DNA of 64,000 bases from Roseibium sp. HPY-6 (lineage in GTDB: Bacteria; Pseudomonadota; Alphaproteobacteria; Rhizobiales; Stappiaceae), in the NCBI RefSeq assembly GCF_040530035.1, contig NZ_JBEWCD010000001.1, positions 1,426,001 through 1,490,000 on the forward strand, given 5' to 3'. Below the pieces are notes generated by a model, which saw nothing but the letters and a program-made list of their open reading frames with translations, was not told where the DNA came from and searched no databases. Positions 8,291-17,693 of the stretch are shown here, one piece after another. Each line of letters starts with the position of its first letter. Within the stretch, counting starts at the first letter, position 1. The position numbers and the translations under genes were made by a program.

Positions 8291-8749
8291 ATGACAACAC
8301 CACGATATTTCGAAGACTTTGAGGCCGGGCAAGATCTTGACCTTGGCTCGATCGAAGTCACCAGGGACGACATTGTCGAATTTGCGACAGAGTTCGACCC
8401 GCAAGACTTTCACGTCAGCGAAGAGGGTGGAAAAGCGTCTATGCTCGGCGGGCTGGCAGCCTCAGGCTGGCATACGGCAAGTATCGTCATGCGCCTTCTG
8501 GCCACAAACCTCTTCAACAAGAGCTCAGGCCGTGGGTCGCCAGGCGTGAGCAGGCTGAAATGGAAACATCCCGTGTTTCCGGGAGACGTCCTGTCCGCCA
8601 GTGCCAAGATCCTGGCCACAAAGGAGCTGCGTTCCAAACCGCTCCTTGGAATGGTCTTTATCAAGATCACGGCAATCAATCAGAATGGCACAGAGGTTAT
8701 TGAATGGGAAAACCCGGTCCTGTTTGAAAAGCAGGAGGCCAGCGAATGA
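8291..8749 (+). CDS. MaoC-like hot-dog dehydratase (first of a tandem pair)
   Basis: 152 residues from the ATG 8291. The MaoC hot-dog signature is ATEFDPQDFHVSEEGG, providing the Asp and His of the (R)-enoyl-CoA hydratase site, followed by LAASGWHTASIVMRL. MaoC proteins hydrate or dehydrate acyl-CoA thioesters in fatty-acid, PHA or catabolic pathways. The stop codon overlaps the start of the next MaoC gene by 4 bases (ATGA), so the two are translationally coupled and probably act together. An upstream in-frame start at 8225 would add residues with no family resemblance. Confidence 0.88.
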   Translation: MTTPRYFEDFEAGQDLDLGSIEVTRDDIVEFATEFDPQDFHVSEEGGKASMLGGLAASGWHTASIVMRLLATNLFNKSSGRGSPGVSRLKWKHPVFPGDVLSASAKILATKELRSKPLLGMVFIKITAINQNGTEVIEWENPVLFEKQEASE

Positions 8750-9222
8750 TTTCGTTTTTTGAGGACGTCACCATCGGCGAAACCCTGGAGCTCGGCAGTT
8801 ACACCTTCAACAAGGACGAGATCATCCGCTTTGCCGAGAAGTACGATCCGCAGCCTTTTCACTTGAGCGAAGAAGAGGCTTCAAAAACCCATTTCGGGCG
8901 TCTTTGCGCGTCCGGTTGGCACACCGCTTCGATTTTCATGAAGCTGTTCGTTGCAAAGATGCGGGAGCTGCAGGAACAGGCTGGTAAATCAGACACGCCG
9001 ATTGCAAAGATCGGTCCCTCCCCGGGGTTTCAGGATCTGAAGTGGATCAGGCCGGTTTATCCTGGGGATACGCTCCGCTACACCCGCATCGTTACAGGCA
9101 AGACCGAGAGCCGCAGCCGTCCCGAATGGGGCCTGATCCATTCGGACATGCTGGCACACAATCAGGATGGAACGCTGGTGTTTTCCTTCAAGGCAACGGT
9201 GTTTGTCGAGAGAAAGCCGTAA
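8746..9222 (+). CDS. MaoC-like hot-dog dehydratase (second of a tandem pair)
   Basis: 158 residues, overlapping the first MaoC gene by ATGA. It has the same layout: AEKYDPQPFHLSEEEA with the catalytic Asp/His, then LCASGWHTASIFMKL. Between about residues 70 and 90 it carries an extra Lys/Gln-rich segment (MRELQEQAGKSDTP) absent from the first copy. The pair plausibly forms a heteromer, since single-domain MaoC units commonly dimerise; this is inference. Substrate unknown, acyl-CoA likely. Confidence 0.88.
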   Translation: MISFFEDVTIGETLELGSYTFNKDEIIRFAEKYDPQPFHLSEEEASKTHFGRLCASGWHTASIFMKLFVAKMRELQEQAGKSDTPIAKIGPSPGFQDLKWIRPVYPGDTLRYTRIVTGKTESRSRPEWGLIHSDMLAHNQDGTLVFSFKATVFVERKP

Positions 9223-9327
9223 TAGTTACAGAACGCCGTCGCACAGCTTCGAGACGCGCAGGCAGGGCTCTGCGGCGCTGAGCAGTGAGATGACTGTTCG
9301 GATCGAATTTTCAAGTTAAGGAATTGA

Positions 9328-9747
9328 ATGGGCCTCATGTTCATACGTTACGCCATTTTCGCCATCATGCTCGGAGCATCGGCAGCGCACGCCGATGTGT
9401 GGACCTTTGAAACACCGTCTGAGAACATTCAATGCGTTGTCGGGGAAGGCCCAGACTCGTCTGACCTCACGTGTACGATTATTGAGCGCGGTGGCATCCC
9501 GCCGCTTCCCAAGCCGGCGACCTGCACGTCGGACTGGGGCCACACGTTTTTCATGACCGACAGAGGACCGGCCGAAATTCTGTGTCAGCAGACAAGCCGG
9601 GACAAAGGCGGCTTTGACCGGGCCGACTACGGCGTTACCGGAGAATTTGGCGGGTTCACCTGCTTCTCATCGAGAAAGGGCCTTCGGTGCGAGAACCTTG
9701 ACGGTCACGGTTTCTTCCTGTCACGGCGACGGCAAGAGGTGTTCTGA
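9328..9747 (+). CDS. Secreted DUF6636-type protein
   Basis: 139 residues with an N-terminal signal peptide (MGLMFIRYAIFAIMLGASAAHA, cleavage probable before Asp23). The mature part has the pattern FETPSENIQC, a Leu-x-Cys strand, a central CTSDWGHTFFM, GGFTCFSSRKGLRC and a terminal GHGFFLSR, with about six cysteines in paired positions. I recognise this pattern as DUF6636; function unknown, likely periplasmic. AAGG lies 7-8 bases upstream of the ATG. It converges with the acetyltransferase gene at 9811. Confidence 0.72.
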   Translation: MGLMFIRYAIFAIMLGASAAHADVWTFETPSENIQCVVGEGPDSSDLTCTIIERGGIPPLPKPATCTSDWGHTFFMTDRGPAEILCQQTSRDKGGFDRADYGVTGEFGGFTCFSSRKGLRCENLDGHGFFLSRRRQEVF

Positions 9748-9810
9748 GAAAACCGTCGTCGCTCGGTACGTGCCTTCAAACATTGTTGAGACTAAGTTTC
9801 CAGGCTCGGT

Positions 9811-10290
9811 CTAGAGGGCTCTGGCAAAGAGCACTTCATCGCGGATTTCGATACCGTAATCGCCGCGTAGCGGGATGCCCGGCTTCTGTTCGCGTTCCTT
9901 GTCAATAACGCCCTGCCCAATGCGCTCGAAGCGGAATCCGCGCCGCTGGTAGAACCGGAACGCATCCAGATTGTCATTGGACGTTCTGACCGTGAGTCGC
10001 GGTACGTTTTGCGAGCGCGCCTCCGTCACGACAGCATCCAGCAACTGGCTGCCCACGCCGCCCCAGCGATTGATCGAATCCAGTGTCAGGATTTCCCACT
10101 CTCCGTCACGCTTGATCAGCGTCACGAGGCCGACCAGATCGTCTCCGTCAAAGGCAACATAGCCCGGTAGCCGGGGCGCATCGAACACTTCATTGTCGAG
10201 CATGATCTCCGGCGCGGTCCAGCGATCCGTCAAGAGCTGACGCACAGCGTCATAGTCTCTTTCTTCCGTAGGTCGAATGATCACAGGCAT
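9811..10290 (-). CDS. GNAT-family N-acetyltransferase
   Basis: 159 residues. The acetyl-CoA-binding core appears as INRWGGVGSQLLDAVVTEARSQ (motif A, a variant of Q/RxxGxG/A), followed by LTVRTSNDNLDAFRFYQRRGFRFERI, the classic GNAT motif B. It resembles small RimI-like acetyltransferases with N-terminal IIRPTEERDYDAV. The acceptor is unknown. It starts 10 bases after bluB ends and is probably the last gene of an apt-bluB-GNAT unit. Confidence 0.9.
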   Translation of the reverse strand: MPVIIRPTEERDYDAVRQLLTDRWTAPEIMLDNEVFDAPRLPGYVAFDGDDLVGLVTLIKRDGEWEILTLDSINRWGGVGSQLLDAVVTEARSQNVPRLTVRTSNDNLDAFRFYQRRGFRFERIGQGVIDKEREQKPGIPLRGDYGIEIRDEVLFARAL

Positions 10291-10300
10291 TTAGGGGCTC

Positions 10301-10963
10301 CTAGCGGGTAAATATCCGGTTTTTTAGAGGACTGCGCGCCTGCCAGCGCGCGCGTTCCAGTTCCGGGTCGACATGTTCTTCTTCCGGATAGCCAACACAT
10401 AGATAAGCCACGAGCTGCCAGTTGGCGTCAACCTGAAGGATTTTCGAGATGCTCTCAGGTTCAAGAATTGATACCCAACCGACGCCTATGCCCTCGCTCC
10501 GGGCGGCCAGCCAGAACGTGTGGATCATGCCGACAGCAGAGTAGGCAAGCGTTTCGGGCATCGTTGCCCGCCCAAGCCCCGCCCCCTGCACCGGATCGGT
10601 GTCACAGTAAACGGCAATGTGGATCGGCGCTTCGCGAAGCCCGGCAAGCTTCAACTGTTTGTATTGAAGTGCTTTTTCCTGTTCGTACTTGTGGGATGCA
10701 ATCTCATTCTGCGTCTCAAAACACGCAATAACGTCATTCCGTTTATCATCGCTGCCGACAATCACAATGCGCCAAGGCTGACTGTTGCCGACAGAAGGTG
10801 CAAGATCCGCCAATCGGAGCAGATCGTCGAGCTTGCCCTCCGGCAGCGGATCTCGCCGAAAACGGCGCACATCCCTGCGCCATCTCAAAAGGGTTTCGAA
10901 ATCACGACGAAAGTCATCTGTGAACTGTGGCCGGTCAACCGGACAATCGGCTTCATCTGCCAT
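10301..10963 (-). CDS. bluB: 5,6-dimethylbenzimidazole synthase BluB
   Basis: 220 residues, a nitroreductase-fold flavoprotein that fragments reduced FMN with O2 to make 5,6-dimethylbenzimidazole, the lower ligand of vitamin B12. Family marks include the LLRWRRDVRRFRRDPLP N-terminus, LADLAPSVGNSQPWRIV, GLREAPIHIAVYCD, and the C-terminal VDPELERARWQARSPL segment typical of BluB rather than of general nitroreductases. It lies 6 bases downstream of apt and 10 bases upstream of a GNAT gene, so it is co-transcribed outside any cobalamin operon visible here. O2 dependence fits an aerobic organism. Confidence 0.9.
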   Translation of the reverse strand: MADEADCPVDRPQFTDDFRRDFETLLRWRRDVRRFRRDPLPEGKLDDLLRLADLAPSVGNSQPWRIVIVGSDDKRNDVIACFETQNEIASHKYEQEKALQYKQLKLAGLREAPIHIAVYCDTDPVQGAGLGRATMPETLAYSAVGMIHTFWLAARSEGIGVGWVSILEPESISKILQVDANWQLVAYLCVGYPEEEHVDPELERARWQARSPLKNRIFTR

Positions 10964-10969
10964 CGGCTG

Positions 10970-11518
10970 TCAGTGCCCGGGGAATTCCACCAGCGTGCGG
11001 ACGGGAACATTCAGCTCCTCCAGTTTCTTGCGTCCGCCCAGATCCGGCAGATCCACAATGAAACAGGCTGCCTCGATATTCGCACCCATTGACTTCAGAA
11101 GCTTGCAAGCCGCTTCCGCCGTGCCGCCTGTCGCGATGAGATCGTCGACAAGGATGACGCGATCACCCGGCTGGATCGCATCCTTGTGCATTTCCATCTC
11201 ATCCAGGCCGTATTCGAGCGAGTAGGCAATCCGCACGGTCTCGTGTGGCAGCTTTCCCTTTTTGCGGATCGGAACGAAGCCGGCAGAAACCTGATGTGCT
11301 ACAGCGCCACCCAGAATGAAACCGCGTGCTTCGATACCTGCGATCTGATCAACCTTGGACCCGGCCCAGGGCTGAACGAGCGCATCAACGGCACGCCGGA
11401 AGGCGCGAGCGTTTCCAAGAAGCGTCGTGATATCGCGAAACAGAATGCCCTCTTTCGGATAGTCCTTGATCGTGCGGATCGCGTGGATCAATTCATCCTG
11501 GATTGTCTGTTCGGTCAT
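10970..11518 (-). CDS. apt: Adenine phosphoribosyltransferase
   Basis: 182 residues. It catalyses adenine + PRPP to AMP + PPi in the cytoplasm. The PRPP-binding motif [14 protein letters not shown] is at 121-134; [16 protein letters not shown] (19-34) and [15 protein letters not shown] (62-76) are typical of Apt. The start at 11518 yields the usual short N-terminus; the frame stays open upstream but without homology. It lies 124 bases after mtnP, whose reaction releases adenine, giving a coherent salvage pair. bluB follows after 6 bases. Confidence 0.96.
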   Translation of the reverse strand: MTEQTIQDELIHAIRTIKDYPKEGILFRDITTLLGNARAFRRAVDALVQPWAGSKVDQIAGIEARGFILGGAVAHQVSAGFVPIRKKGKLPHETVRIAYSLEYGLDEMEMHKDAIQPGDRVILVDDLIATGGTAEAACKLLKSMGANIEAACFIVDLPDLGGRKKLEELNVPVRTLVEFPGH

Positions 11519-11642
11519 CGAGCTCTCTTTCTTCGGCTGATCGTTCCGGCACCTGCCCCGACCGTCGCTTATATCAAGTTTGCGCCTGTGATCGAAGCGA
11601 ATTCGCCTGTGTTCAATGAATGTTGTGGCGATCCCGGAGGCT

Positions 11643-12524
11643 CTAACCGGCCTTGTTGAGGACACGTCCGGCAACAGCATCCAGCTTTGCCACGAGCTCC
11701 GGATCACGTTTTTCAGGTGCAGTCATGAAAGCGAATTCCAGCGCCGTATCTGACCCGGCTGGGCATGACTGGTGCTCTCTTGGCAAGTCACGCGCGACAC
11801 GCGCCACCAGGCGCTGAGCGTTCTCCGCATTGTCATGCAGGACCTTGATGATGGCCTGAATGTCGACCTCACCGTGATCGGGGTGCCAGCTGTCGTAGTC
11901 GGTCACCATGGCAACGGTTGCGTAGCAGATCTCCGCTTCGCGGGCGAGCTTCGCTTCAGGCATGTTCGTCATACCGATCACGTCACAGCCCCAGGACCGG
12001 TAGAGGTGGCTCTCTGCCAGCGATGAGAACTGAGGACCTTCCATCGCCAGGTACGTCCCGCCACGGGCATAGGCAAGTCCTTCCGCTTCTGCGGCAGCTG
12101 CAACGGCATCGATCAGTTTGGGGCTCACCGGTGTCGCCATGGAAACATGCGCGACGCAGCCGGTCCCAAAGAAGCTCTTTTCGCGCGCGATTGTCCGGTC
12201 AATGAACTGATCGACGAGAACGAAGGTTCCGGGCGCATGTTCTTCCTTTAGCGAACCGCAAGCGGAAACGGAAAGGAGATCGGTGACGCCGCAGCGCTTC
12301 ATCACGTCAATATTCGCACGATAGTTGATCGTTGTCGGCGAATAGACGTGTCCTCTGCCGTGTCGTGGCAAAAACACAATCTTCAGGCCGTCAATCTCGC
12401 CGATACGGACCTGGTCGGATGGCGTCCCCCAAGGGCTTTCGACGCTAATCCATTCGGAGTTTTCAAGTCCGGGAAGGTCGTAGATGCCGGACCCGCCGAT
12501 TATCCCAAGCACCGCATCAGCCAT
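11643..12524 (-). CDS. mtnP: S-methyl-5'-thioadenosine phosphorylase
   Basis: 293 residues from the ATG 12524, chosen because GGAG lies about 10 bases upstream and the product then starts [20 protein letters not shown]. Family marks are [10 protein letters not shown] (phosphate loop), [30 protein letters not shown], and [19 protein letters not shown] followed by [20 protein letters not shown] and VTDYDSWH. MtnP splits 5'-methylthioadenosine into adenine and methylthioribose-1-phosphate; MtnA at 43.5 kb is the next enzyme and Apt next door recycles the adenine. A purine nucleoside phosphorylase is the alternative but the sequence fits MTA phosphorylase better. Confidence 0.94.
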   Translation of the reverse strand: MADAVLGIIGGSGIYDLPGLENSEWISVESPWGTPSDQVRIGEIDGLKIVFLPRHGRGHVYSPTTINYRANIDVMKRCGVTDLLSVSACGSLKEEHAPGTFVLVDQFIDRTIAREKSFFGTGCVAHVSMATPVSPKLIDAVAAAAEAEGLAYARGGTYLAMEGPQFSSLAESHLYRSWGCDVIGMTNMPEAKLAREAEICYATVAMVTDYDSWHPDHGEVDIQAIIKVLHDNAENAQRLVARVARDLPREHQSCPAGSDTALEFAFMTAPEKRDPELVAKLDAVAGRVLNKAG

Positions 12525-12772
12525 TTCCAAGTCTCCAGTCATGCAACAGTCCGACCTGCTGATTAACAAGCGGCATGCATGTTGAACAGGTCAAAAAGAA
12601 AAAAAGCGGGCCCACTCAACATCAGCGCAGAAACAAACACAAGCCATCCTGAGGCGGGCCATAAGGTCCGTCGCGAAGGATGGACAAGCCGGCCAGACTT
12701 TGCCGCCCCTCTTTCAAGGAACCGCTGCGCTCGGCACCTCAAGACGAGGTGCATGTTCAGATTGCAAGCCAA

Positions 12773-12800
12773 CAAAAAGGCGGGCACAAGGCCCGCCTTT
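12773..12800 (-). terminator. Rho-independent terminator of the petABC operon
   Basis: On the minus strand the stem GGCGGGC / GCCCGCC with the 5-base loop CTTGT is followed by TTTTTGTT. It lies 25-50 bases beyond the petC stop codon (12825) and should end the petABC transcript. Confidence 0.88.
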
Positions 12801-12824
12801 CGAGATCTGTCCTAATTGGACCAA

Positions 12825-13664
12825 TCAGTGTTCGACGTTGCGCCACAGCTGCTTCTTGGTGAAGTAGAGCAATCCTGCGAACACGATCAGGAAGATCATC
12901 ACGCGGAAGCCGATCTTCTTGCGGTCTTCAAGATGAGGTTCTGCGGCCCACATCATGAATGCCGAGACGTCTTTTGCGTATTGCTCGACCGTCATCGGGG
13001 TCCCGTCGGTGTATTCAACAGCCTCATCAAACAGCGGCGGCGCCATCGAAATGAACTCACCGGCCAAGAACGAGTGATTGTAGTACTGGCCATCCGGCAC
13101 CGTCACGCCCTCGGGCGGATCCACATAACCCGTCAAAAGCGAGTAGATGTAGTCGGGACCGTTCTCCTGATACTGCGTAAAGATGTCGAACACGAAGGCC
13201 GGGAAGCCACGCTGTGCCGCACGCGCTTTCGCAAGAAGCGAGAAGTCCGGCGGATAGGCGCCGTTGTTGGCCGCACGGGCGGCCTGCTCGTTCGGGAAGG
13301 GAGACGGGAAACGGTCTGCCAGGATCGCCGGGCGTTCGAACATGTCGCCAAAGTCGTCCGGCCCGTCGATTACTGTGTATTCAGCCGCGACGGCCTTTGC
13401 CTGATCTTCCGTGAAGCTTGGGCCACCGTTTTCAGCAAGGTTCCGGAATGCGACCAGTCGCAAACCGTGGCAAGCAGAACAGTTTTCACGATAGACCTTG
13501 AAACCGCGCTGCAGCTGCGCCCGGTCATAGAAACCAAACGGGCCGGCAAAGGACCAGTTCTGATAATCGATTTCCACCTTGGCACCAGCGGCGAGCGCCG
13601 GCGTTGCGATGGCGAGAGACGCCACCGCCACAAGGGAACGAACCATTTTGATCATGGTGCTCAT
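12825..13664 (-). CDS. petC: Cytochrome c1 of the bc1 complex
   Basis: 279 residues. It has a Sec signal (MVRSLVAVASLAIATPALAAG) and a periplasmic haem-c domain with CSACH (Cys62, Cys65, His66); the axial Met is likely Met207 in FISMAPPL. One C-terminal transmembrane anchor (about 250-270) is followed by a short basic cytoplasmic tail. It passes electrons from the Rieske protein to a soluble or membrane cytochrome c. It is the last gene of petA-petB-petC (30 bases after petB), and an intrinsic terminator follows. Confidence 0.97.
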   Translation of the reverse strand: MSTMIKMVRSLVAVASLAIATPALAAGAKVEIDYQNWSFAGPFGFYDRAQLQRGFKVYRENCSACHGLRLVAFRNLAENGGPSFTEDQAKAVAAEYTVIDGPDDFGDMFERPAILADRFPSPFPNEQAARAANNGAYPPDFSLLAKARAAQRGFPAFVFDIFTQYQENGPDYIYSLLTGYVDPPEGVTVPDGQYYNHSFLAGEFISMAPPLFDEAVEYTDGTPMTVEQYAKDVSAFMMWAAEPHLEDRKKIGFRVMIFLIVFAGLLYFTKKQLWRNVEH

Positions 13665-13694
13665 TGTTTCAAATAACTCCTGATCCGGTTCGCA

Positions 13695-14960
13695 TTATTT
13701 CGTTTCCGGCGCAGCAGCCGCGCCGGCAGGTTGACCTGACCCGCCCTTAAGCACGGCTTCCGAGATCGACGCCGGCAGCGGCTTCGGTTTTTCCAGGAAA
13801 CCGAGCATGGGCAGAATGATCAGGAAGTGCGCAAAGTAGTAGGCGGTGAAGATCCGGGACAGCGTCACGTAGATGCCCTCGGCGGGCATGGCGCCCAGGT
13901 ATCCGAGCGCAACGCAAACAGCTGCAAAAATCCAGAAGAACTGCTTGAACAGCGGACGGTAAGCGCCGGAGCGGACCTTCGATGTGTCGAGCCAGGGCAG
14001 AATGAACAGAACCGCGATGGCACCGAACATCAGGACAACACCGCCGAGCTTGTCCGGAACCGCGCGCAAGATCGCGTAGAACGGCAGGAAGTACCATTCA
14101 GGAACTATGTGTGCCGGCGTGACCAGCGGGTTCGCTTCGATGTAGTTGTCCGCATGCCCGAGGTAGTTGGGCAGATAGAAAGCGAACCACGAGAAGAAGA
14201 TCATGAACACGACGATCGCGAACAGATCCTTCACCGTGTAGTACGGATGGAACGGCAGCGTGTCCTGTTTGGTCTTCGGCTGAACGCCTGTCGGATTGTT
14301 GTTGCCTGTCGTGTGGAAGGCCCAGACGTGCAGGATGACAACACCGAAGATCATGAACGGCAGCAGGTAGTGAAGCGAAAAGAAGCGGTTGAGTGTCGGA
14401 TTGTCGACCGCAAAGCCGCCCCAGAGCCATGTCACGATGCTTTCGCCGACGAGCGGGATAGCCGAGAACAGGTTGGTGATAACCGTTGCGCCCCAGAACG
14501 ACATCTGGCCCCATGGCAGGACATAGCCCATGAACGCCGTTCCCATCATGATCAGGAAGATGATCACGCCGAGGATCCAGGAGATCTCACGGGGTGCCTT
14601 GTAGGACCCGTAGTACAATCCGCGGAAGATGTGGATATAGACGGCAATGAAGAACATCGAGGCGCCGTTGGAGTGCAGGTAACGCAGCATCCAGCCGAAG
14701 TTCACATCGCGCATGATGTGCTCAACGCTGTTGAAAGCCGCATCAGTGCTGGGCGTGTAGTGCATCACCAGCACGATGCCGGTCAGGATCTGCGCGATCA
14801 GCACGAAAAACAGGATCCCGCCGAACGTCCACCAGTAGTTGAGGTTTTTCGGGGTCGGGAAGTCGACGAAGGAACCGCGCATGAGCGAAATGACCGGCAG
14901 GCGGCTTTCCAGCCACTTGGCCGCAGCGCTCTGCGGTACGTAGTTTGAATGTCCAGCCAT
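13695..14960 (-). CDS. petB: Cytochrome b of the bc1 complex
   Basis: 421 residues, full-length cytochrome b with eight transmembrane helices rather than the split b6/subunit IV form. Haem ligand histidines are seen as His96, His110, His197 and His211, each pair 14 residues apart; the Qo-site PEWY motif is at 287-290. It oxidises ubiquinol at Qo and reduces quinone at Qi. A Pro/Ala/Gly-rich C-terminal tail ([16 protein letters not shown]) is present, as in other alphaproteobacteria. It is 25 bases after petA and 30 bases before petC. Confidence 0.98.
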   Translation of the reverse strand: MAGHSNYVPQSAAAKWLESRLPVISLMRGSFVDFPTPKNLNYWWTFGGILFFVLIAQILTGIVLVMHYTPSTDAAFNSVEHIMRDVNFGWMLRYLHSNGASMFFIAVYIHIFRGLYYGSYKAPREISWILGVIIFLIMMGTAFMGYVLPWGQMSFWGATVITNLFSAIPLVGESIVTWLWGGFAVDNPTLNRFFSLHYLLPFMIFGVVILHVWAFHTTGNNNPTGVQPKTKQDTLPFHPYYTVKDLFAIVVFMIFFSWFAFYLPNYLGHADNYIEANPLVTPAHIVPEWYFLPFYAILRAVPDKLGGVVLMFGAIAVLFILPWLDTSKVRSGAYRPLFKQFFWIFAAVCVALGYLGAMPAEGIYVTLSRIFTAYYFAHFLIILPMLGFLEKPKPLPASISEAVLKGGSGQPAGAAAAPETK

Positions 14961-14985
14961 GGCTGTCTCCTAAAAATTTTTGCCG

Positions 14986-15549
14986 TTAGCCGATCTTGAT
15001 CGTCGAGTCGGTGACGAACTCGAGCGGCGGAATCAGCAAATTCTCGGGAGCCGGGCCTTTGCGAATGCGGCCGGCCGTGTCGTAGTGCGAACCGTGGCAT
15101 GGGCAGAACCAGCCGCCGAATTCACCAGCATCTCCAATTGGAACGCAACCGAGATGCGTGCAGATGCCGATTTGAACAAGCCAGTTTTCCTTGTCCTTGA
15201 CACCCCGGTTCGGATCGGTTGCTTCCGCATCAGCTGGCAGGTTCGCGTTGCGCGCCAGTTTGTCCGGGAGATCGGAAAGCGGCACATCTGTGGCCTCGGT
15301 GACTTCCGTTTCGGTGCGGTTGCGGATGAAGACCGGCTTCCCGCGCCATTTGACTGTGATTGACTGCCCTTCTTCGACGGCAGACACATCAACCTCAATG
15401 GAAGCCAGCGCAAGTGCGGAGGCATCCGGGTTCATCTGATCAATGAACGGCCATGCCAAAGCGCCGGCGCCCACAACGCCCATTGCACCGGTCGCGATGT
15501 AGAGAAAGTCACGGCGGTTCGGTTCTTCCGCATCCGTGTTGTGTGCCAA
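14986..15549 (-). CDS. petA: Rieske iron-sulfur subunit of the bc1 complex
   Basis: 187 residues. The N-terminus carries a Tat-type motif ([11 protein letters not shown], residues 11-21) and a single signal-anchor helix; the C-terminal Rieske domain binds the 2Fe-2S cluster with Cys130/His132 in CTHLGC and Cys149/His152 in CPCH, with Cys135 and Cys151 forming the disulfide. It is the mobile electron carrier between cytochrome b and c1. First gene of petABC; its promoter must be in the 303-base spacer upstream. Confidence 0.98.
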   Translation of the reverse strand: MAHNTDAEEPNRRDFLYIATGAMGVVGAGALAWPFIDQMNPDASALALASIEVDVSAVEEGQSITVKWRGKPVFIRNRTETEVTEATDVPLSDLPDKLARNANLPADAEATDPNRGVKDKENWLVQIGICTHLGCVPIGDAGEFGGWFCPCHGSHYDTAGRIRKGPAPENLLIPPLEFVTDSTIKIG

Positions 15550-15852
15550 GGTCGCGTCCCCTCAAAAGTTCTACCTGTACCGAAAGCCCGCATCATGTCC
15601 GGGCCGTCCTTTGCCATAAAGGATAGCCGGAACCATGCCGGGCTCAACGGTGGCCGGGTGCGGCAGTTTTCCGCATCGGCCAATCGGCTTGTCTTTTTGC
15701 ACCCTTCGAAACGCTTGTCCAGATCAACAAACGCCACAAAACGCATATGTCGCAGGCAAAAAAAACACCCCGTCGCTTTTCTGCCCTTTTTTGGGGAAAG
15801 AGCGCAAGAGCGGATTTCAACGGAATCCCGCTCCTGCTGATTGTAAGGACGG
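15550..15852. other. Intergenic spacer upstream of petA
   Basis: 303 bases between the petA start and the end of an ABC exporter on the same strand. It must hold the petA promoter, but no clear -35/-10 pair could be picked. On the minus strand, just after the ABC gene, a bulged stem (GAGCGGGATT / AATCCGCTC) and a run of eight T residues near 15765 may form a weak terminator. No credible gene was seen. Confidence 0.5.
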
Positions 15853-17691
15853 TTACGCCGCCTGCACCGGCGCCAGGAAGCCGCCGGACTGGTGCTGCCA
15901 AAGCTGCGCATAAAGGCCGTTTTTTTCCAGAAGCTCCTGGTGTGAGCCCTGCTCAATGATTCGCCCCTGATCCATGACGATAAGCCTGTCCATTGCCGCG
16001 ATGGTCGACAGACGGTGCGCAATCGCAATCACGGTCTTGCCCTTCATCAATTCGAACAGACTCTCCTGGATCGCAAGCTCCACTTCTGAATCAAGCGCAG
16101 ATGTCGCTTCATCAAGAACCAGGATCGGAGCATCCTTCAACAAGACACGCGCAATGGCAACGCGCTGGCGCTGGCCACCGGAGAGCTTGACGCCCCGTTC
16201 ACCGACATGAGCGTCGAGGCCGTTGCGTCCATTGAGATCGGTCAGTCCGGCAACAAACTCGATGGCGTGCGCTTTTTCCAATGCCGTCTCGACATCGGCG
16301 CGCATGACATCCGGTTTGCCGTAAGCAACGTTCTCAAAGATCGAACGGTGCAGCAACGAGGTGTCCTGAGTGACGACGCCGACATTTGCCCGGATGTCGT
16401 CCTGCCGAACACCGGCAATATCCTGGCCATCAATCAGAATGCGACCGCGCTCCAGATCGTAAAAGCGCAGCAGCAGATTGACGAGTGTCGACTTGCCAGC
16501 TCCGGATCTGCCGATCAGTCCGATCTTCTCACCCGGTGCAATCGTGAGGTTCAGCTCCTCGATGACACCTGTTTTCTTGCCGTAGTGAAAACCAATCCCA
16601 TCGAACCTGATTTCACCATTCGGCACGGACAGCGCCTTTGCATCGGGAGTATCGACGACATCCCGTTCTCTGGAAATCGTGTTGATGCCGTCCTGGACAG
16701 TACCGATGTTCTCGAAAAGGCCAGACACTTCCCACAAGATCCATTGCGACATGCCCTGAAAGCGCAGGACAAGAGCGACGGCAACCGCGATCTCCCCCGT
16801 CGTGACGCGGCCGGCCTGCCAGAGCCCCATCGACATTGCCGAAACGGCGAAAAGCAGAACCATGTTGAGCGTCGTCAGGGTGATGTTCATCCCCGTTACC
16901 AGCCGCATCTGCAAAAACACGGTCTTCAGGAACGACATCATGGACGACTTGGCATACTCCTCCTCGCGCTCGGCGTGAGAGAAGAGCTTCACTGTCGAGA
17001 TGTTCGTATAAGCGTCCACGACGTGTCCCGTCATAACGGAGCGCGCATCTGCCTGGTCTCTTGATACGTTCTTTAGGCGCGGAATGAAGACGCGCATCGT
17101 TATGAGATAGCAGACGAGCCATCCGATAAACGGGATCGCAAAATAGGGACTTGCCTCGGCCACGACAAACAGCGCCGCAAAGAAATAGACGACCACATAG
17201 ACAAGGATGTCGGCAATCCGCGTGACGACTTCCCTGACTGCCAGTGCCGTCTGCATCAGCTTGTTTGCGATCCGGCCGGCAAAATCGTTCTGATAGAACG
17301 AAATGCTTTGCCGCAGCAGGTAGCGGTGAACCCGCCAGCGCACCGACATGGGATAAGTACCCATGAGCCCCTGGTGAAAAAGCATCTCCCAGATCGCTGC
17401 AAAACCCGGCAACAGGACAAGCACGACCACTGCCATCCAGACCAGCTGGCCCCAGTTGTCCTGGAAGAATGTTTCAGTGTTTTCCGTGCTGAGCCAGGTG
17501 ACCAGCTCGCCCAGAAACGTGAAAATCAAGACTTCCAGAACCGCTATGATCGCGCCGAGGATCGAAACGACAAGAAGGATCGGCCAGACAGGCTTTGTAT
17601 AGTACCAGCAAAAAGCCCAGAATCCCTTTGGCGGGACGTCCAGCTCCGTTTTCTCAAACGGATCAATGAGCTGTTCGAAACGGTCAAACAT
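15853..17691 (-). CDS. ABC exporter, fused membrane and ATPase domains (1)
   Basis: 612 residues. Residues about 30-330 form a six-helix ABC transmembrane domain; the nucleotide-binding domain follows with Walker A GRSGAGKS (394-401), Q-loop VVTQDTSLLH, signature LSGGQRQRVAIARVLL, Walker B ILVLDEATSALD and H-loop AIAHRLST. This half-transporter type dimerises to export lipids, drugs or peptides; the substrate is not predictable. Its ATG is 2 bases after the stop of the small membrane protein (18122-17694), whose 3' end contains the GAGAGG ribosome-binding site, so the two are coupled. It is paralogous to the exporter at 21135-22988. Confidence 0.93.
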   Translation of the reverse strand: MFDRFEQLIDPFEKTELDVPPKGFWAFCWYYTKPVWPILLVVSILGAIIAVLEVLIFTFLGELVTWLSTENTETFFQDNWGQLVWMAVVVLVLLPGFAAIWEMLFHQGLMGTYPMSVRWRVHRYLLRQSISFYQNDFAGRIANKLMQTALAVREVVTRIADILVYVVVYFFAALFVVAEASPYFAIPFIGWLVCYLITMRVFIPRLKNVSRDQADARSVMTGHVVDAYTNISTVKLFSHAEREEEYAKSSMMSFLKTVFLQMRLVTGMNITLTTLNMVLLFAVSAMSMGLWQAGRVTTGEIAVAVALVLRFQGMSQWILWEVSGLFENIGTVQDGINTISRERDVVDTPDAKALSVPNGEIRFDGIGFHYGKKTGVIEELNLTIAPGEKIGLIGRSGAGKSTLVNLLLRFYDLERGRILIDGQDIAGVRQDDIRANVGVVTQDTSLLHRSIFENVAYGKPDVMRADVETALEKAHAIEFVAGLTDLNGRNGLDAHVGERGVKLSGGQRQRVAIARVLLKDAPILVLDEATSALDSEVELAIQESLFELMKGKTVIAIAHRLSTIAAMDRLIVMDQGRIIEQGSHQELLEKNGLYAQLWQHQSGGFLAPVQAA

Positions 17692-17693
17692 GA

